From: JAXDBM01 sp963709485
GTDB taxonomy: Bacteria > Desulfobacterota > Syntrophia > Syntrophales > Fen-1087
Length of the DNA: 64,000 nt
Direction of reading: 5' to 3'
Assembly (NCBI GenBank): GCA_963709485.1
Contig: CAVPWE010000007.1
Coordinates: forward strand, 310,001-374,000
Shown here: one piece after another, positions 26,136 through 35,502 of the stretch
Layout of the letters: each line of letters begins with the position of its first letter
Numbering within the stretch: the stretch's first letter is position 1
Translations under genes and position numbers: made by a program
Notes under the pieces: model-generated
Told to the model about the DNA's origin: nothing
The model's input: the letters and a program-made list of their open reading frames with translations, nothing else
Databases searched by the model: none

Positions 26136-27424
26136 TCCTGGTCTGCCTCCTCTTCGGCGCCTTCTTTGTCATGATGTTTGCCGGCGTTCCCATCGCCGTT
26201 TCCCTCGGCCTTGCGGGGACCATGGCCATCGCCATGGGCAAACTCGGCATCATGGCCTTTCCGACCAATTTCTACACGGGGATCGCCAAGTATCCGCTCC
26301 TGGCCATTCCCATGTTCGTTCTGGCCGGTGCCATCTTCGACCGGGCCGGTGTTGCAGAGCGGCTGCTGCGCTTCGCCGAGGCCATCATCGGCCGCGGCCG
26401 GGGAGCCCTGGCGGTTATCACCATCCTGGTGGCCATGGTCATCGGCGGGATATCCGGATCGGGGCCCGCCTGTACGGCGGCCGTGGGCGGGGTCATGATC
26501 GCCGCCATGATGCGCAACGGCTACCCGCCGGCCTTTGCGGCTTCCGTCACGGCGGCGGCCGGGTCCACGGACATCCTGATCCCGCCATCGGTGGCATTCA
26601 TTGTCTACAGCGTGCTCGTGCCGTCGGCGACCGTGCCGGCGCTGTTTGTGGGCGGCGTCATCCCGGGGATCATGGCCTGCGTGCTGCTCATCATCCCGGC
26701 GCTCTACCTCAGCCTGAAGTACAACTTCGGCGTCGATCACAGCAACGAACCCAGGCCGAAATTCTGGCCGTCCCTTCGGGATGCCTCCTGGGCGCTGTCC
26801 GCGCCGGTGCTCATCCTGGGCGGGCTGCGCACGGGCTGGTTCACCCCGACGGAGGCCGCGGTCATGGCTGTTGTCTTCGGCCTTTTCGTGGGCTTCGTGG
26901 TCTACCGGTCGCTCAGCTTGCGGGACGTCTTCGAACTTCTCATCGAGTCCGCGGAAACTTCCGCTGTCATTCTGATCGTGATTGGGCTGGCAAGCGTCTT
27001 TGCCTGGGCCACGGCCACGCTCGGCATCGTCGACCCCATCACCCGGGGTCTGGTGGCCCTGGGGGGCGGAAATTCTCTGGCCGTGCTGTTCATCCTGCTT
27101 CTGTTCCTGAAGATCGCGGGAATGTTTCTCGACGGGATCTCGATATTTCTGATCTTCTGCCCGCTGATCATCCCCATCGCCACGGAATTCAACTGGGACC
27201 TGGTGTGGTTCGGCGTGATGATGACCTATGTCATCGCCCTGGGCCAGTTCTTCCCGCCCATGGCCGTCAACCTCATGGTGAGCTGCCGGCTGACGGGCGC
27301 AACCATGGAGTCGACCGTCCGCTGGGTCCTCTGGCTGATCCTCTTCATGGCCCTGGGTCTCGTGGCCATGGTCTTCTTCCCGCCGCTGGTGCTCTGGCTT
27401 CCGCAAGTTCTCGGTTTCATGTGA
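26132..27424 (+). CDS. dctM: TRAP transporter large permease (DctM family)
   Basis: 430-residue membrane protein with about 12 membrane segments, the Na+-driven channel part of the TRAP system. Diagnostic segments: FPTNFYTGIAKYPLLAIPMF, GGISGSGPACTAAVGGVMIA, AAGSTDILIPPS and PTEAAVMAVVFGLF. ATG 26132 overlaps the dctQ stop. The frame is open upstream within dctQ but that part is not DctM-like. The operon ends here; the next 300 bases hold the module B control region. Confidence 0.92.
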   Translation: MILVCLLFGAFFVMMFAGVPIAVSLGLAGTMAIAMGKLGIMAFPTNFYTGIAKYPLLAIPMFVLAGAIFDRAGVAERLLRFAEAIIGRGRGALAVITILVAMVIGGISGSGPACTAAVGGVMIAAMMRNGYPPAFAASVTAAAGSTDILIPPSVAFIVYSVLVPSATVPALFVGGVIPGIMACVLLIIPALYLSLKYNFGVDHSNEPRPKFWPSLRDASWALSAPVLILGGLRTGWFTPTEAAVMAVVFGLFVGFVVYRSLSLRDVFELLIESAETSAVILIVIGLASVFAWATATLGIVDPITRGLVALGGGNSLAVLFILLLFLKIAGMFLDGISIFLIFCPLIIPIATEFNWDLVWFGVMMTYVIALGQFFPPMAVNLMVSCRLTGATMESTVRWVLWLILFMALGLVAMVFFPPLVLWLPQVLGFM

Positions 27425-27488
27425 AGCGCCGTTCCTGGCTGATGGCCTCAGAGTTTTTCAAACATCTGCCATAAAGCGGGTCGATGGC

Positions 27489-27522
27489 ACATATATTGAT
27501 TGACATGTCAATCAATATATGT
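27489..27522. promoter_or_regulatory. 34-bp perfect palindrome with embedded -35 hexamer, module B operator
   Basis: The 34 bases are a perfect inverted repeat centred between 27505 and 27506. Its core TTGATTGACATGTCAATCAA (27496-27515) differs from the tetR operator core only in the central two bases (AT versus AA). TTGACA at 27500-27505 may be a -35 element. It lies about 200 bases before the DUF35 gene at 27728, in the longest non-coding gap of this part of the window. It is a strong candidate for binding by the TetR protein encoded at 6825-7424. Confidence 0.8.
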
Positions 27523-27552
27523 TTTGAAGACAGACCCCAACGTGAAAATAGA

Positions 27553-27575
27553 AACAATACTGAACCTGTATTGTT
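27553..27575 (+). repeat. Inverted repeat in the module B leader
   Basis: AACAATAC (27553-27560) and GTATTGTT (27568-27575) form 8-base arms with a 7-base loop, about 30 bases after the palindromic operator. It could be a second operator or an RNA hairpin in the leader. Confidence 0.45.
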
Positions 27576-27603
27576 CCGGCCATAAAAGGGGACAATCATG
27601 ATT

Positions 27604-27640
27604 CCTGCGACCCTGCTTCTACATATTCGGTCGCAGGTTT
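27604..27640 (+). repeat. Hairpin in the module B leader
   Basis: CCTGCGACC (27604-27612) and GGTCGCAGG (27629-27637) are perfect 9-base arms with a 16-base loop, followed by TTT. It stands about 90 bases before the DUF35 start codon and could act as an attenuator. Confidence 0.45.
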
Positions 27641-27727
27641 CACAAACGAAATGGTGGACATTGCCCGGCAGGCATGCCGTCCGGGATCAATGGACGCAAC
27701 AGCAACCTGAGAGAGGAGGCGGCAGGA

Positions 27728-28195
27728 ATGTCAGAGGTCTTCAAGGGAATTGAACCGATGGTTCACAACAGCAAGATCAGCGTGCCGTACAGCTGGTGGG
27801 CGGGCGATACGGCCAGCAGGTTCTTTATCAGCCTGAGGGACGAACGGAAGATCATTGCCCCGCGCTGCGGGAATTGCCGGAAGGTGTTCATGCCGCCGCG
27901 CAAGGTCTGCCCATCCTGCTTCACGGAAAACACGGAATGGGTCAGCCTGTCCGGCGAGGGGACACTGGTTTCCTACAGCATCGCCCGGCGCCGGCTGGCG
28001 TCGATACCGGCGGACAAGAAGGCGCCCGTGATCTGGGGGCTTGTCAGGCTGGACGGGGCCGATACCGCTTTGCTCCACTACCTGGATGAAGTGAGGCCGG
28101 AAGAAGTGGCCATCGGCATGCGGGTAAAGGCGGTTTTTGCCGAATTACGGACGGGCGGCATCCGTGACATCTCACATTTCAAGCCTGTCAGGTAG
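27728..28195 (+). CDS. DUF35 (zinc ribbon plus OB-fold) protein, first of module B
   Basis: 155 residues from ATG 27728, with AGGAGG at 27714-27719; an earlier in-frame ATG at 27674 lacks one. Zinc ligands are Cys47, Cys50, Cys61 and Cys64 (CGNCRKVFMPPRKVCPSC), followed by an OB-fold ending VFAELRTGGIRDISHFKP. It closely follows the layout of the module A DUF35 protein at 11719. It is presumed to bind the thiolase-fold protein encoded 9 bases downstream. Confidence 0.85.
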   Translation: MSEVFKGIEPMVHNSKISVPYSWWAGDTASRFFISLRDERKIIAPRCGNCRKVFMPPRKVCPSCFTENTEWVSLSGEGTLVSYSIARRRLASIPADKKAPVIWGLVRLDGADTALLHYLDEVRPEEVAIGMRVKAVFAELRTGGIRDISHFKPVR

Positions 28196-28204
28196 GGAGG
28201 AGCC

Positions 28205-29350
28205 ATGGATAGAGCAGCAATAATCGGCGTCGGAATGACGAAGATCGAAGCGAACAAGAATCGGGAGACCTTTGCCGACATGACCTGGGAGGCCGTGAAC
28301 AAGGCACTGAACGATGCGGGGATGTCCATCGACGACATCGACAATGTCATCACCACATCCAGCGATTTCTGGGACGGCCGCACGATCTCCCTGATGGCCG
28401 TGGGAGATGTAAGCGGCGCCGCCGCCAAAAATATTTCCTGCGTTGAAGGCGACGGAACCTACGGCGCTTTTTACGGTATGATGCGGTGCCTTTCCGGGTC
28501 GTACAAGACGACGCTCGTCACTGGACATACCAAGGGCTCCGAGAGTGTTTCGAGCCTGATTACCAATTCGGCCTTTGATCCCATCTACGAACGCGGCTTG
28601 GGGATGGACATGATCACGGCCTGCGCGATGCAGGCCAACGCCTACATGCACCGGACCGGCTTGAAGCCGGAAGACATGGCCATGGTGTCGGTGAAAAACC
28701 ATGGAAACGCCTTCAGGAACCCGGTGGCGCAGCTCCCGATGAAGATCACCGTTGATGATGTCCTGAAGTCCGAGATGATCGCGGATCCCCTCCACAAGCT
28801 CGATTGCTCGCCGGTGTCGGACGGGTGCTGCGCGGTTATCATCGCCAACGAAACGGTGGCCGCGAAGTTCAGGCAGAAACCCGTGTGGGTCAGGGGATTG
28901 TCTTTTTGCACGGACAGCTTCTTCTTTGGAGACCGCGATCTGGCCCGGAGCAGCGCCCTTGCCGAGGCCGCAAGAAACGCCTACAGAATGGCCGGGATCA
29001 AGGACCCGAAGAAGGAGATCGACGTCGTCGAAATCTATGATGCCTTTACCTACCAGGAGCTTCTCTGGCTCGAAGAGATGGGTCTGGCGGAGTATGGAAA
29101 GGCGGCCGGGCACCTTCAAGCAGGCGCATTCAACATGGACGGTTCGATGCCTGTAAATCCGTCCGGCGGTCTTCTGGCGGGTCATCCCGTCATTGCGGCC
29201 GGCCTTTACCGGATTGCCGAAATCGTTCTGCAGTTGCGCGGCGATGCGGGCGCGCACCAGGTCAGGAAAGCCAAAACCGGCCTTGCCCATGGCGTCAACG
29301 GCCTCTGCGGCCAGTCCCACTGCGTCTGGGTTCTGGACAGGGAAAGATAG
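28205..29350 (+). CDS. Thiolase-fold protein B1 of module B, nucleophilic Cys missing
   Basis: 381-residue thiolase-superfamily protein, paralogue of the one at 8139 (shared DSFFFGDRDLA, NAYRMAGIKDPKKEIDVVE). The nucleophile region reads VEGDGTYGAFYG, with Gly84 at the Cys place. The HDAF motif reads EIYDAFTYQ, with Tyr for His. The C-terminal motif NPSGGLLAGHP keeps its His, unlike the other three proteins. A thiolase reaction needs the missing Cys, so an aldolase or lyase role, as in Ltp2, is more likely. GGGAGGAGCC precedes ATG 28205. Confidence 0.82.
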   Translation: MDRAAIIGVGMTKIEANKNRETFADMTWEAVNKALNDAGMSIDDIDNVITTSSDFWDGRTISLMAVGDVSGAAAKNISCVEGDGTYGAFYGMMRCLSGSYKTTLVTGHTKGSESVSSLITNSAFDPIYERGLGMDMITACAMQANAYMHRTGLKPEDMAMVSVKNHGNAFRNPVAQLPMKITVDDVLKSEMIADPLHKLDCSPVSDGCCAVIIANETVAAKFRQKPVWVRGLSFCTDSFFFGDRDLARSSALAEAARNAYRMAGIKDPKKEIDVVEIYDAFTYQELLWLEEMGLAEYGKAAGHLQAGAFNMDGSMPVNPSGGLLAGHPVIAAGLYRIAEIVLQLRGDAGAHQVRKAKTGLAHGVNGLCGQSHCVWVLDRER

Positions 29351-29361
29351 GAGGAATAACT

Positions 29362-30519
29362 ATGGCGAAACGGGTAGCAATCGTAGGGACGGGGCAGACG
29401 TTCCATAAAAGCCATCGCCCGGATGTGAACGGTCAGGAACTCATCAACGAGGCGGTTCAGCGCGCCTTGGCCGACGCCGACCTGACGATGAAGGATATCA
29501 ACGCCATTCTCATCGGGAATATGGATCATTTCGAGGGGATCAACTATGTGGACTGCTGGAGCGTCGATGGTTCCGGCGGTGTGATGAAGCCGGTCCTCAA
29601 AATCACCACCGGTGGTACGACGGGCGCTTCGCTGGCCATTGGGGGCTATCACATGGTCGGGAGCGGCATGTTTGAGAAAGTGCTGATCATCGGCTGGGAG
29701 AAGAACTCCGAGTCCGATACCACCGGCGCCATTACGACGGCCTTCGACCCCATCTGGGACCGGCAGGTATTTGCCGGCGCCATCTCCGGGCTGGCGGCAG
29801 AGGCGCAGGCGTACATGGCCCGCTACGGCGCCACCGAGAGGGATGGCGCCCGCGTTTCCGTGCGGGACCGGAGGCATGCGATGAACAATCCCCATGCGCA
29901 GCTTCGGAAAGAGGTGTCCCTGGAAGATGTGCTGGCCTCTCCGATGCTGGCCGATCCCATCCACCTCCTGGACGTGTGTCCGCGATCGGACGGCGCCTGT
30001 GCGGTCATTATGGCGAGCGAGGACAGCGCGGAGAAGATCTGCCCGGTTCCGGACTGGATCTGGGGTACCTCCGCACACAATACCTATTCCTACCTCGGTG
30101 ATGTTGACTGGGGCCGGCTGACAAGCATGGATCTGTGCGCCAGGGAGATCTTCAAGAAGGCGGGGATCAGGGAACCGCGGAAAGAACTGGACGTCATCGA
30201 GATGTATCAGCCCTATTCCTTTGCCGGGCTCATCTGGATCGAGGACATGGGGATCGTCGGCCATGGCGAGGCGCCGCAGTATATCTGGGACGGCAACACC
30301 GATATGGGCGGGGAGCTTCCGGTCAATCCCTCCGGGGGCGTGATCGCCTGCAACCCCATCGGCGCGACCGGGCTCATCCGTTGCGCCGAGGCGGCGATGC
30401 AGGTCATGGGCAAGGCGGAGGCGCGCCAGGTGCCGGATGTCCATTTTGCCGTCAGCACCGGTTTCGGGGGCTGCATGTGGACCAACATGCTCCTTCACGG
30501 AAAGAAAAAACCGAATTGA
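29362..30519 (+). CDS. Thiolase-fold protein B2 of module B, nucleophilic Cys missing
   Basis: 385-residue thiolase-superfamily protein, paralogue of the one at 9298. The nucleophile region reads KITTGGTTGASLAI, with Gly85 at the Cys place; the HDAF position reads EMYQPYSFAG (Tyr), and the C-terminal motif is NPSGGVIACNP. It starts 11 bases after B1 with GGAGG upstream. B1 and B2 are likely subunits of one complex with the flanking DUF35 proteins, but oligomer and reaction are inferred. Confidence 0.82.
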   Translation: MAKRVAIVGTGQTFHKSHRPDVNGQELINEAVQRALADADLTMKDINAILIGNMDHFEGINYVDCWSVDGSGGVMKPVLKITTGGTTGASLAIGGYHMVGSGMFEKVLIIGWEKNSESDTTGAITTAFDPIWDRQVFAGAISGLAAEAQAYMARYGATERDGARVSVRDRRHAMNNPHAQLRKEVSLEDVLASPMLADPIHLLDVCPRSDGACAVIMASEDSAEKICPVPDWIWGTSAHNTYSYLGDVDWGRLTSMDLCAREIFKKAGIREPRKELDVIEMYQPYSFAGLIWIEDMGIVGHGEAPQYIWDGNTDMGGELPVNPSGGVIACNPIGATGLIRCAEAAMQVMGKAEARQVPDVHFAVSTGFGGCMWTNMLLHGKKKPN

Positions 30520-30530
30520 GAGGTGAGATC

Positions 30531-30995
30531 ATGGCTGAAAAGGAACAATTGATTGTCGAATCCGGTGACGCGGCACAGCCCTTTAAATATGCGGTCGGGA
30601 TGCACGGCAGCAAGTTTTTTGCGGAAACCCGCGACCACAAGCGCCTCATGGGCCTGAAGTGCCCCAAATGCGGCAGGGTCTATGTCCCGCCGCGAGCGGT
30701 ATGCGGCAAGTGTTTCGTCGAGATGAAGGAGTGGGTCGAAGTCGGCCCCAAAGGCGTGATCGGTACGTTTACCATCCTGCGCTTTGCCTTCATCGATCCG
30801 GAAACCGGTCATCAGAAACCTGTTCCCTACGGGTATGGATTCATCAGGCTCGACGGTGCCGACACCCTGCTGCAGCACTACATCAATCTTGACGATGAGA
30901 GCAGGGTCAAGGTCGGCGCCCGGGTGGAGCCCGTGTGGGCGAAGGAGCGCAAGGGAAATACCCGGGACATTGAATACTTCAGGGTTGCTGATTGA
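30531..30995 (+). CDS. DUF35 (zinc ribbon plus OB-fold) protein, second of module B
   Basis: 154 residues from ATG 30531. Zinc ligands are Cys44, Cys47, Cys58 and Cys61 (CPKCGRVYVPPRAVCGKC). The OB-fold ends EPVWAKERKGNTRDIEYFRV, close to the end of the DUF35 part of the module A fusion (PVWAEKRTGSFRDVLYFEL), so it may be the counterpart of that fusion without the SCP2 domains. Eleven bases separate it from B2 and three from the next gene. Confidence 0.85.
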   Translation: MAEKEQLIVESGDAAQPFKYAVGMHGSKFFAETRDHKRLMGLKCPKCGRVYVPPRAVCGKCFVEMKEWVEVGPKGVIGTFTILRFAFIDPETGHQKPVPYGYGFIRLDGADTLLQHYINLDDESRVKVGARVEPVWAKERKGNTRDIEYFRVAD

Positions 30996-30998
30996 TTC

Positions 30999-31886
30999 AT
31001 GGAGGCACCACCGGTCATTGAGATCAATGCCGCGAAACGGACCCTTCGGCTGAAGGGCGCCATGAGCGGAAGTCTCGTTACCGGCACAGACAAAATTCGC
31101 AGCGGATACGGCAACGGAGACTGCCTCTATTTCGACTTCCGCCATCGGGTTTTCGCGGTGGCGGACGGGACCGAGCGCTTTCCCTGGGCGTCGCGGGACA
31201 TTCTCTGCCGGCTGTCCGATGCCCTGCAACAGGCCGGCGTCCCCGGCACGGCGGCGGACTGGAAGGCATTGATCAACCGCCAAGTGTACCGGGGGCAGAA
31301 ATATCAGCACAAGACCACATTCAGTTGCGTGGCCGTAAGCGGCGATAAGGACGGAATCGTTCTCACGGTGGCGCACGGCGGCGACAGCGTGGCGCTGCTG
31401 ATGGATTCCGTCGGCGGCAACGTCGTCTTTCAGACCGGGCGCAACATGGACTTCGCCGGTCGAAGTCCGGAGATCGTGGATGTGGTCGAATATCGCATCC
31501 GGGATCGGAATCTCCGGGTGGTCCTTTACAGTGACGGTTTCGACGACCTGCTGCGCTTCTGCATCCGCCAGACCATTCTTTCCAGCTTGGCCGATGTATT
31601 TGCCGTCCTGCCCGTGGACCGGATCGGCGAGCGGATCCACCGGGTTCTCGGAGATAATGCCGGCCTGCTCGAACACGACGACATTGCCTTCATGGCCATG
31701 GACCCCTTTCGTCTGGCCGGCATCGGGGAAAAGCGCGTGCTGATCGGCGGCACGCAGCCCCACGAGGAGAAGCGCTTCCGTTCCGGCCATGAAAACGGCG
31801 GGGCGGACCGCTGGATTCCCCAGGAGGCGTGGACGGCCGCCGCGGACACCTTCCTGAAGTCGGGCATCACGATCCGGGAAGATTGA
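30999..31886 (+). CDS. PP2C-like (PPM family) protein phosphatase
   Basis: 295 residues. The pattern of the PPM fold can be followed: an Asp in FAVADGTERF (about residue 54), FSCVAVS, VLTVAHGGDSVALLMD, the metal Asp in VVLYSDGFDDLLR and the terminal HDDIAFMAM. The catalytic metal aspartates thus seem to be kept, though the first motif lacks the usual GG. The last 50 residues are extra. It begins 3 bases after the DUF35 stop, so it is almost surely cotranscribed with module B. Its role, such as controlling a phosphorylated enzyme or regulator, is open. Confidence 0.65.
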   Translation: MEAPPVIEINAAKRTLRLKGAMSGSLVTGTDKIRSGYGNGDCLYFDFRHRVFAVADGTERFPWASRDILCRLSDALQQAGVPGTAADWKALINRQVYRGQKYQHKTTFSCVAVSGDKDGIVLTVAHGGDSVALLMDSVGGNVVFQTGRNMDFAGRSPEIVDVVEYRIRDRNLRVVLYSDGFDDLLRFCIRQTILSSLADVFAVLPVDRIGERIHRVLGDNAGLLEHDDIAFMAMDPFRLAGIGEKRVLIGGTQPHEEKRFRSGHENGGADRWIPQEAWTAAADTFLKSGITIRED

Positions 31887-32011
31887 AGTGCGGGCATCGG
31901 GGCAGGACAGTGTCCACTGTTTCCTGTCTGCCTTCTTCTGCAGGGCAACGAACGAAGATTTTCACTTTAATTTTCTCACAGCAGACTGCGGCGCGAGTGC
32001 TTGCGTTCCTG

Positions 32012-32755
32012 TTAAAAAAGCACCTGAGCCGGAATTCCCCTTCTCTTGAATCCCTCCTTCAGCGCCTCCGCGGTCCGAACGAAAAAAGGATGTTCTTTGG
32101 CCCATTCCATCCTGTTTTCCCTGTAGATCCGGTTCGCATAGAAATAGTTCAGCCGATCGATCAGGATGTAATCGACCTTTCCCGGAAGTTCCTCAATCAG
32201 CCCTTCAGAGCCCGGAAGAATGGGGGCGATCATGGCGAATGTCCGAATCCCCCTTGAATGAAGGACATCCAGCGCCCGGATCCTCTCTTTGATTGGGGAT
32301 GCTCCGGGTTCGAACAACCTCCTGATTTTTTCATCCGCGCTCGTGATGGAAAACCCCACTTCGATATCCTTGGATTTTTCCAGGAGCTTGATATCCCGCA
32401 GAACCAGAGATGATTTGGACTGAACGGTTACAGGCCACCGGCTCTCCAGTAGAATCGCGAGGCAATTTCGCGTCAGCTTGTACCTTTTTTCCGCCGCCTG
32501 ATAAGGGTCGCAGACACCGCTGACCCAGACCCTCCCCTTCGGCTTTCTCCCGATCTCTCCAGCCAGCAGTTCCGGCGCATTGATCTTGGCATCGACGAAG
32601 GCGCCCCATTTTTCCCGGTGGCCCGTAAACCTCCTCATGAAAGCGGCATAGCAATACCCGCATGCGTGGCTGCACCCCACATAAGGATTCATGGCGTAGT
32701 CGTAGACCTGTGATCTGGAAAGGACGGATTTTGCGAAAATCTCTCTGATGATCAT
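32012..32755 (-). CDS. Radical SAM protein (SPL-related, Rv2578c type)
   Basis: 247 residues. The iron-sulfur motif is CSHACGYCY (CxxxCxxC), followed by the VWVSGVCDPYQAAEKRYKLT segment that is typical of spore photoproduct lyase-like radical SAM proteins. The family is widespread but of unclear function. It begins 13 bases after the MFS gene on the same strand and probably forms an operon with it. Confidence 0.85.
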   Translation of the reverse strand: MIIREIFAKSVLSRSQVYDYAMNPYVGCSHACGYCYAAFMRRFTGHREKWGAFVDAKINAPELLAGEIGRKPKGRVWVSGVCDPYQAAEKRYKLTRNCLAILLESRWPVTVQSKSSLVLRDIKLLEKSKDIEVGFSITSADEKIRRLFEPGASPIKERIRALDVLHSRGIRTFAMIAPILPGSEGLIEELPGKVDYILIDRLNYFYANRIYRENRMEWAKEHPFFVRTAEALKEGFKRRGIPAQVLF

Positions 32756-32768
32756 TTGTTTGCCGCAG

Positions 32769-33959
32769 TTATCGGTTCGTGGCGTTATTTTCGTGGTCCG
32801 GACGGATCAACAGAACCTCTTTCGGGTGCCGGTGTGTTTCAATCTTTTGCGTGAAGTACAGCGAGACGACCGTAAGGCAGGCGCCGATGATAAAGGGCAG
32901 TTTCCAGTTCAGCAGCCACAGGCTGCCCCCGACCAGGGGAATGACCACTGCCGAAATGTGGTTGATCGTGAATCCGACGGCAGTGCTCTGTGCCAGATCG
33001 CCCGCTTCGGCCGTTTTTTGAAGGTAGGTATTCAAGCCGATGGAGAAGTTGAAAAAGATGCTGTCCAGCACATACAGGATGATCGCCACCCAGGCGCTTT
33101 CGATAAACGCGTAGCCCAAAAACAGGACAAAGAGACTGGCGCTTTCGAGTGACAGGACAACACGCTCGCCATAGTTGTTGATCGCTCTCGAGATGTATCT
33201 GTTGGTCAGGAACGTGAGCGCATAATTCAAAACGTAAATCCCTGCAATGGCACTGACGGCCAACCCATATTTTTCGACCAGAAGAAAGATGGCAAACACG
33301 GTGAAAATCTGCCTTCGGGCACCGCTCAGAAAGTTCAGGGTATAGTAAAGCCAGTATTTCCGGCGCAGGACCAGTTTGTTCTGTTGGTGGACACCCGGGT
33401 CGGTCGCCGGATTCTTCGAGAGCATGTAGATTCCCGCGGATGAAATAAAGATGCCCAACAGGAGAAAGTTGATGCGATAGGGCAGCATGAAAGACAGCAT
33501 CCAGACAACGGCTCCGACCGCAATATTTGCCAGTGCCCCGTATCCCCGCAGTCGGGCGAACACGATCGGAGCATCTTTCTTGTCGAAGTACTGTACCGTA
33601 AGCGACTTGTTGGTGGTTTCGAAATAATGAAAACCGATCGACATAACGACCGTCGTCATCAGCAAGCCCGTAAAGGTTGTAAAAAAACCGGTTGCCCCGA
33701 TTCCCACCCCGAGCAGGACAACGGACCAGGCCGAGAGGCGGTGCTCCTTCATGATCAGCAGCAGGTAAATGACCATAAAAGTAAGGAACCCGGGAATCTC
33801 GCGGGCGGCCTGCGCAACGCCGATCTGGAAACCGTTTACGCCCACGACTTCTTTGGCGAAGTTCGTGAACAAGGCCATCCATCCCTGCAATCCGGCGCTT
33901 GCGCATATCACCAGCACCATGAGGTATGCATACATCGGCTTGTTCTGAAATCGTTCCAT
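32769..33959 (-). CDS. Major facilitator superfamily permease
   Basis: 396-residue membrane protein with about 12 membrane segments. The N-terminal half has the helix-2/3 loop with charged residues (LLIMKEHRLSAWSVV), and a loop after helix 6 (KNPATDPGVHQQNKLVLRRKYW) splits the protein into two halves. The substrate is unknown. The radical SAM gene follows directly. Confidence 0.82.
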   Translation of the reverse strand: MERFQNKPMYAYLMVLVICASAGLQGWMALFTNFAKEVVGVNGFQIGVAQAAREIPGFLTFMVIYLLLIMKEHRLSAWSVVLLGVGIGATGFFTTFTGLLMTTVVMSIGFHYFETTNKSLTVQYFDKKDAPIVFARLRGYGALANIAVGAVVWMLSFMLPYRINFLLLGIFISSAGIYMLSKNPATDPGVHQQNKLVLRRKYWLYYTLNFLSGARRQIFTVFAIFLLVEKYGLAVSAIAGIYVLNYALTFLTNRYISRAINNYGERVVLSLESASLFVLFLGYAFIESAWVAIILYVLDSIFFNFSIGLNTYLQKTAEAGDLAQSTAVGFTINHISAVVIPLVGGSLWLLNWKLPFIIGACLTVVSLYFTQKIETHRHPKEVLLIRPDHENNATNR

Positions 33960-34215
33960 CTGCTTCCAGCATCAATCGCGCTTTCAGGCGGGGATTGTTT
34001 ATTGCGCCTGAGGAATTGCTTTGGCGATACTGAACAAAGTGCCTTTTGTTGTCAATTCAATATGTGCGATTCAACATGTACGAATCTTTTCGGTGTCCGC
34101 TTTACTTTCGCAGCATCCTTGTTTACAATGCGCATCGATAATGCGGACCAAGGATCGGATGCCGTACAGAATTCAATCAGGGAAAGCACAACTGCCTGCG
34201 GAAGGAGAAATGATT

Positions 34216-35502
34216 ATGAAAACGAAGAAAGCGCTGGCCTGCCTGTTGTCCGTTGTCACCCTATGTATTGTTCTCGGCTTTGCCTCTTTTGCACAGGACA
34301 GCAAGCCGGCACAAACAAAGCATGAGCCGATTACAGAGCAACTGATAACGATGGTGGAGCATAATTCGGAAATCAAAAGAATGCTTGTCCGTTCGATTGA
34401 AATGGCAAAAATAATCAACCCGGACAAGATGACAAATCCGGCCCAGACGCTGGAAGAATATTATGCGTTTGTCGATTGGGCGGCGAAGGCCATGCCCTGG
34501 TCAATTTTACAGAATCTTCCATATTCAAAGTTGTACGATCAAATCGATCAAAGCTTAGATTACTTCTATTTCATCAATGACCAGCCGCTCAATGAATTAA
34601 AAAACAAAGGATATTACAATCCTTCACTTCAGTACCATGAACCGTATCGCAGTTGGCTGATCAGTTTTGTAAAAGAATGGGGCATGTATTTAAGCAGAGA
34701 GGGGTCATGGAAAGACGAGTACTACAAAACAGCATTGAATGATGAAAGCTTCGGATTGCATAAAGGCTGGTATGAAGATCCCTCCAAATGGCGGACGTTC
34801 AATGATTTTTTTGCAAGGCATCTGAAATCGCCTGATCAGCGATCGATTGCTTCTCCCAACGACCCGTCAATCGTGTCGTCCCCTGCCGATTCAAAGCCTC
34901 AGGGAGTATGGAAAATTGACAGAAACTCCAATATTGTGCACAGGAAAGGCATTGCGATCAAATCCAATGTTTTCAAGTCCGTTGCTGTGCTTATCGGTGA
35001 AGGGAGCGCCTACAGGAATGCATTCGCCAATGGAACATTGACGCATACATTCCTCGATGTGAATGATTATCACCGCTATCATTTTCCGATCGGCGGGACA
35101 ATAAAGGAAGTGCGCATCATTCGGAGCGATGATGCAGCCGGTGGTATTACGACATGGGATGCCAGGACCAAGAGGTATGTTCTCGATTCAAGCACTCCCG
35201 GCTGGCAAAACATAGAGACCCGGGGTTGCGTGATTATCGATACTGAAAAGTACGGTCTGGTGGCGCTGCTGCCCATCGGGATGTCGCAGGTGTCCTCGGT
35301 GAATTTTGAAGATACTGTCCGGGCAGGCAATACGGTCAAGAAGGGAGATATGCTCGGACATTTCTTGTTTGGCGGCTCAGATTTCGTATTGCTGTTTCAA
35401 GGCAAGGTTGACTTTAAATTAACCGTCCCGAAAGAAGGAAGCAGTGCCTATAAACACGTTTTGATGGGTGAAGCGTACGGTAAACTGGCAATCAAAAAAT
35501 AA
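34216..35502 (+). CDS. Exported phosphatidylserine decarboxylase-like protein
   Basis: 428 residues from ATG 34216, with GAAGGAG about 9 bases upstream; an ATG six bases earlier is too close to it. Residues 1-26 form a signal peptide (KKALACLLSVVTLCIVLGFA). The C-terminal domain is PS-decarboxylase-like: DVNDYHRYHFPIGG, IDTEKYGLVALLPIGMSQV and FGGSDFVLLFQGKVDF, where the Ser in GGS corresponds to the self-cleavage site that makes the pyruvoyl group. Classical PSD is a membrane enzyme on the cytoplasmic side, so a secreted form is odd; it may act on small amino acids or lipids in the periplasm. Confidence 0.8.
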   Translation: MKTKKALACLLSVVTLCIVLGFASFAQDSKPAQTKHEPITEQLITMVEHNSEIKRMLVRSIEMAKIINPDKMTNPAQTLEEYYAFVDWAAKAMPWSILQNLPYSKLYDQIDQSLDYFYFINDQPLNELKNKGYYNPSLQYHEPYRSWLISFVKEWGMYLSREGSWKDEYYKTALNDESFGLHKGWYEDPSKWRTFNDFFARHLKSPDQRSIASPNDPSIVSSPADSKPQGVWKIDRNSNIVHRKGIAIKSNVFKSVAVLIGEGSAYRNAFANGTLTHTFLDVNDYHRYHFPIGGTIKEVRIIRSDDAAGGITTWDARTKRYVLDSSTPGWQNIETRGCVIIDTEKYGLVALLPIGMSQVSSVNFEDTVRAGNTVKKGDMLGHFLFGGSDFVLLFQGKVDFKLTVPKEGSSAYKHVLMGEAYGKLAIKK

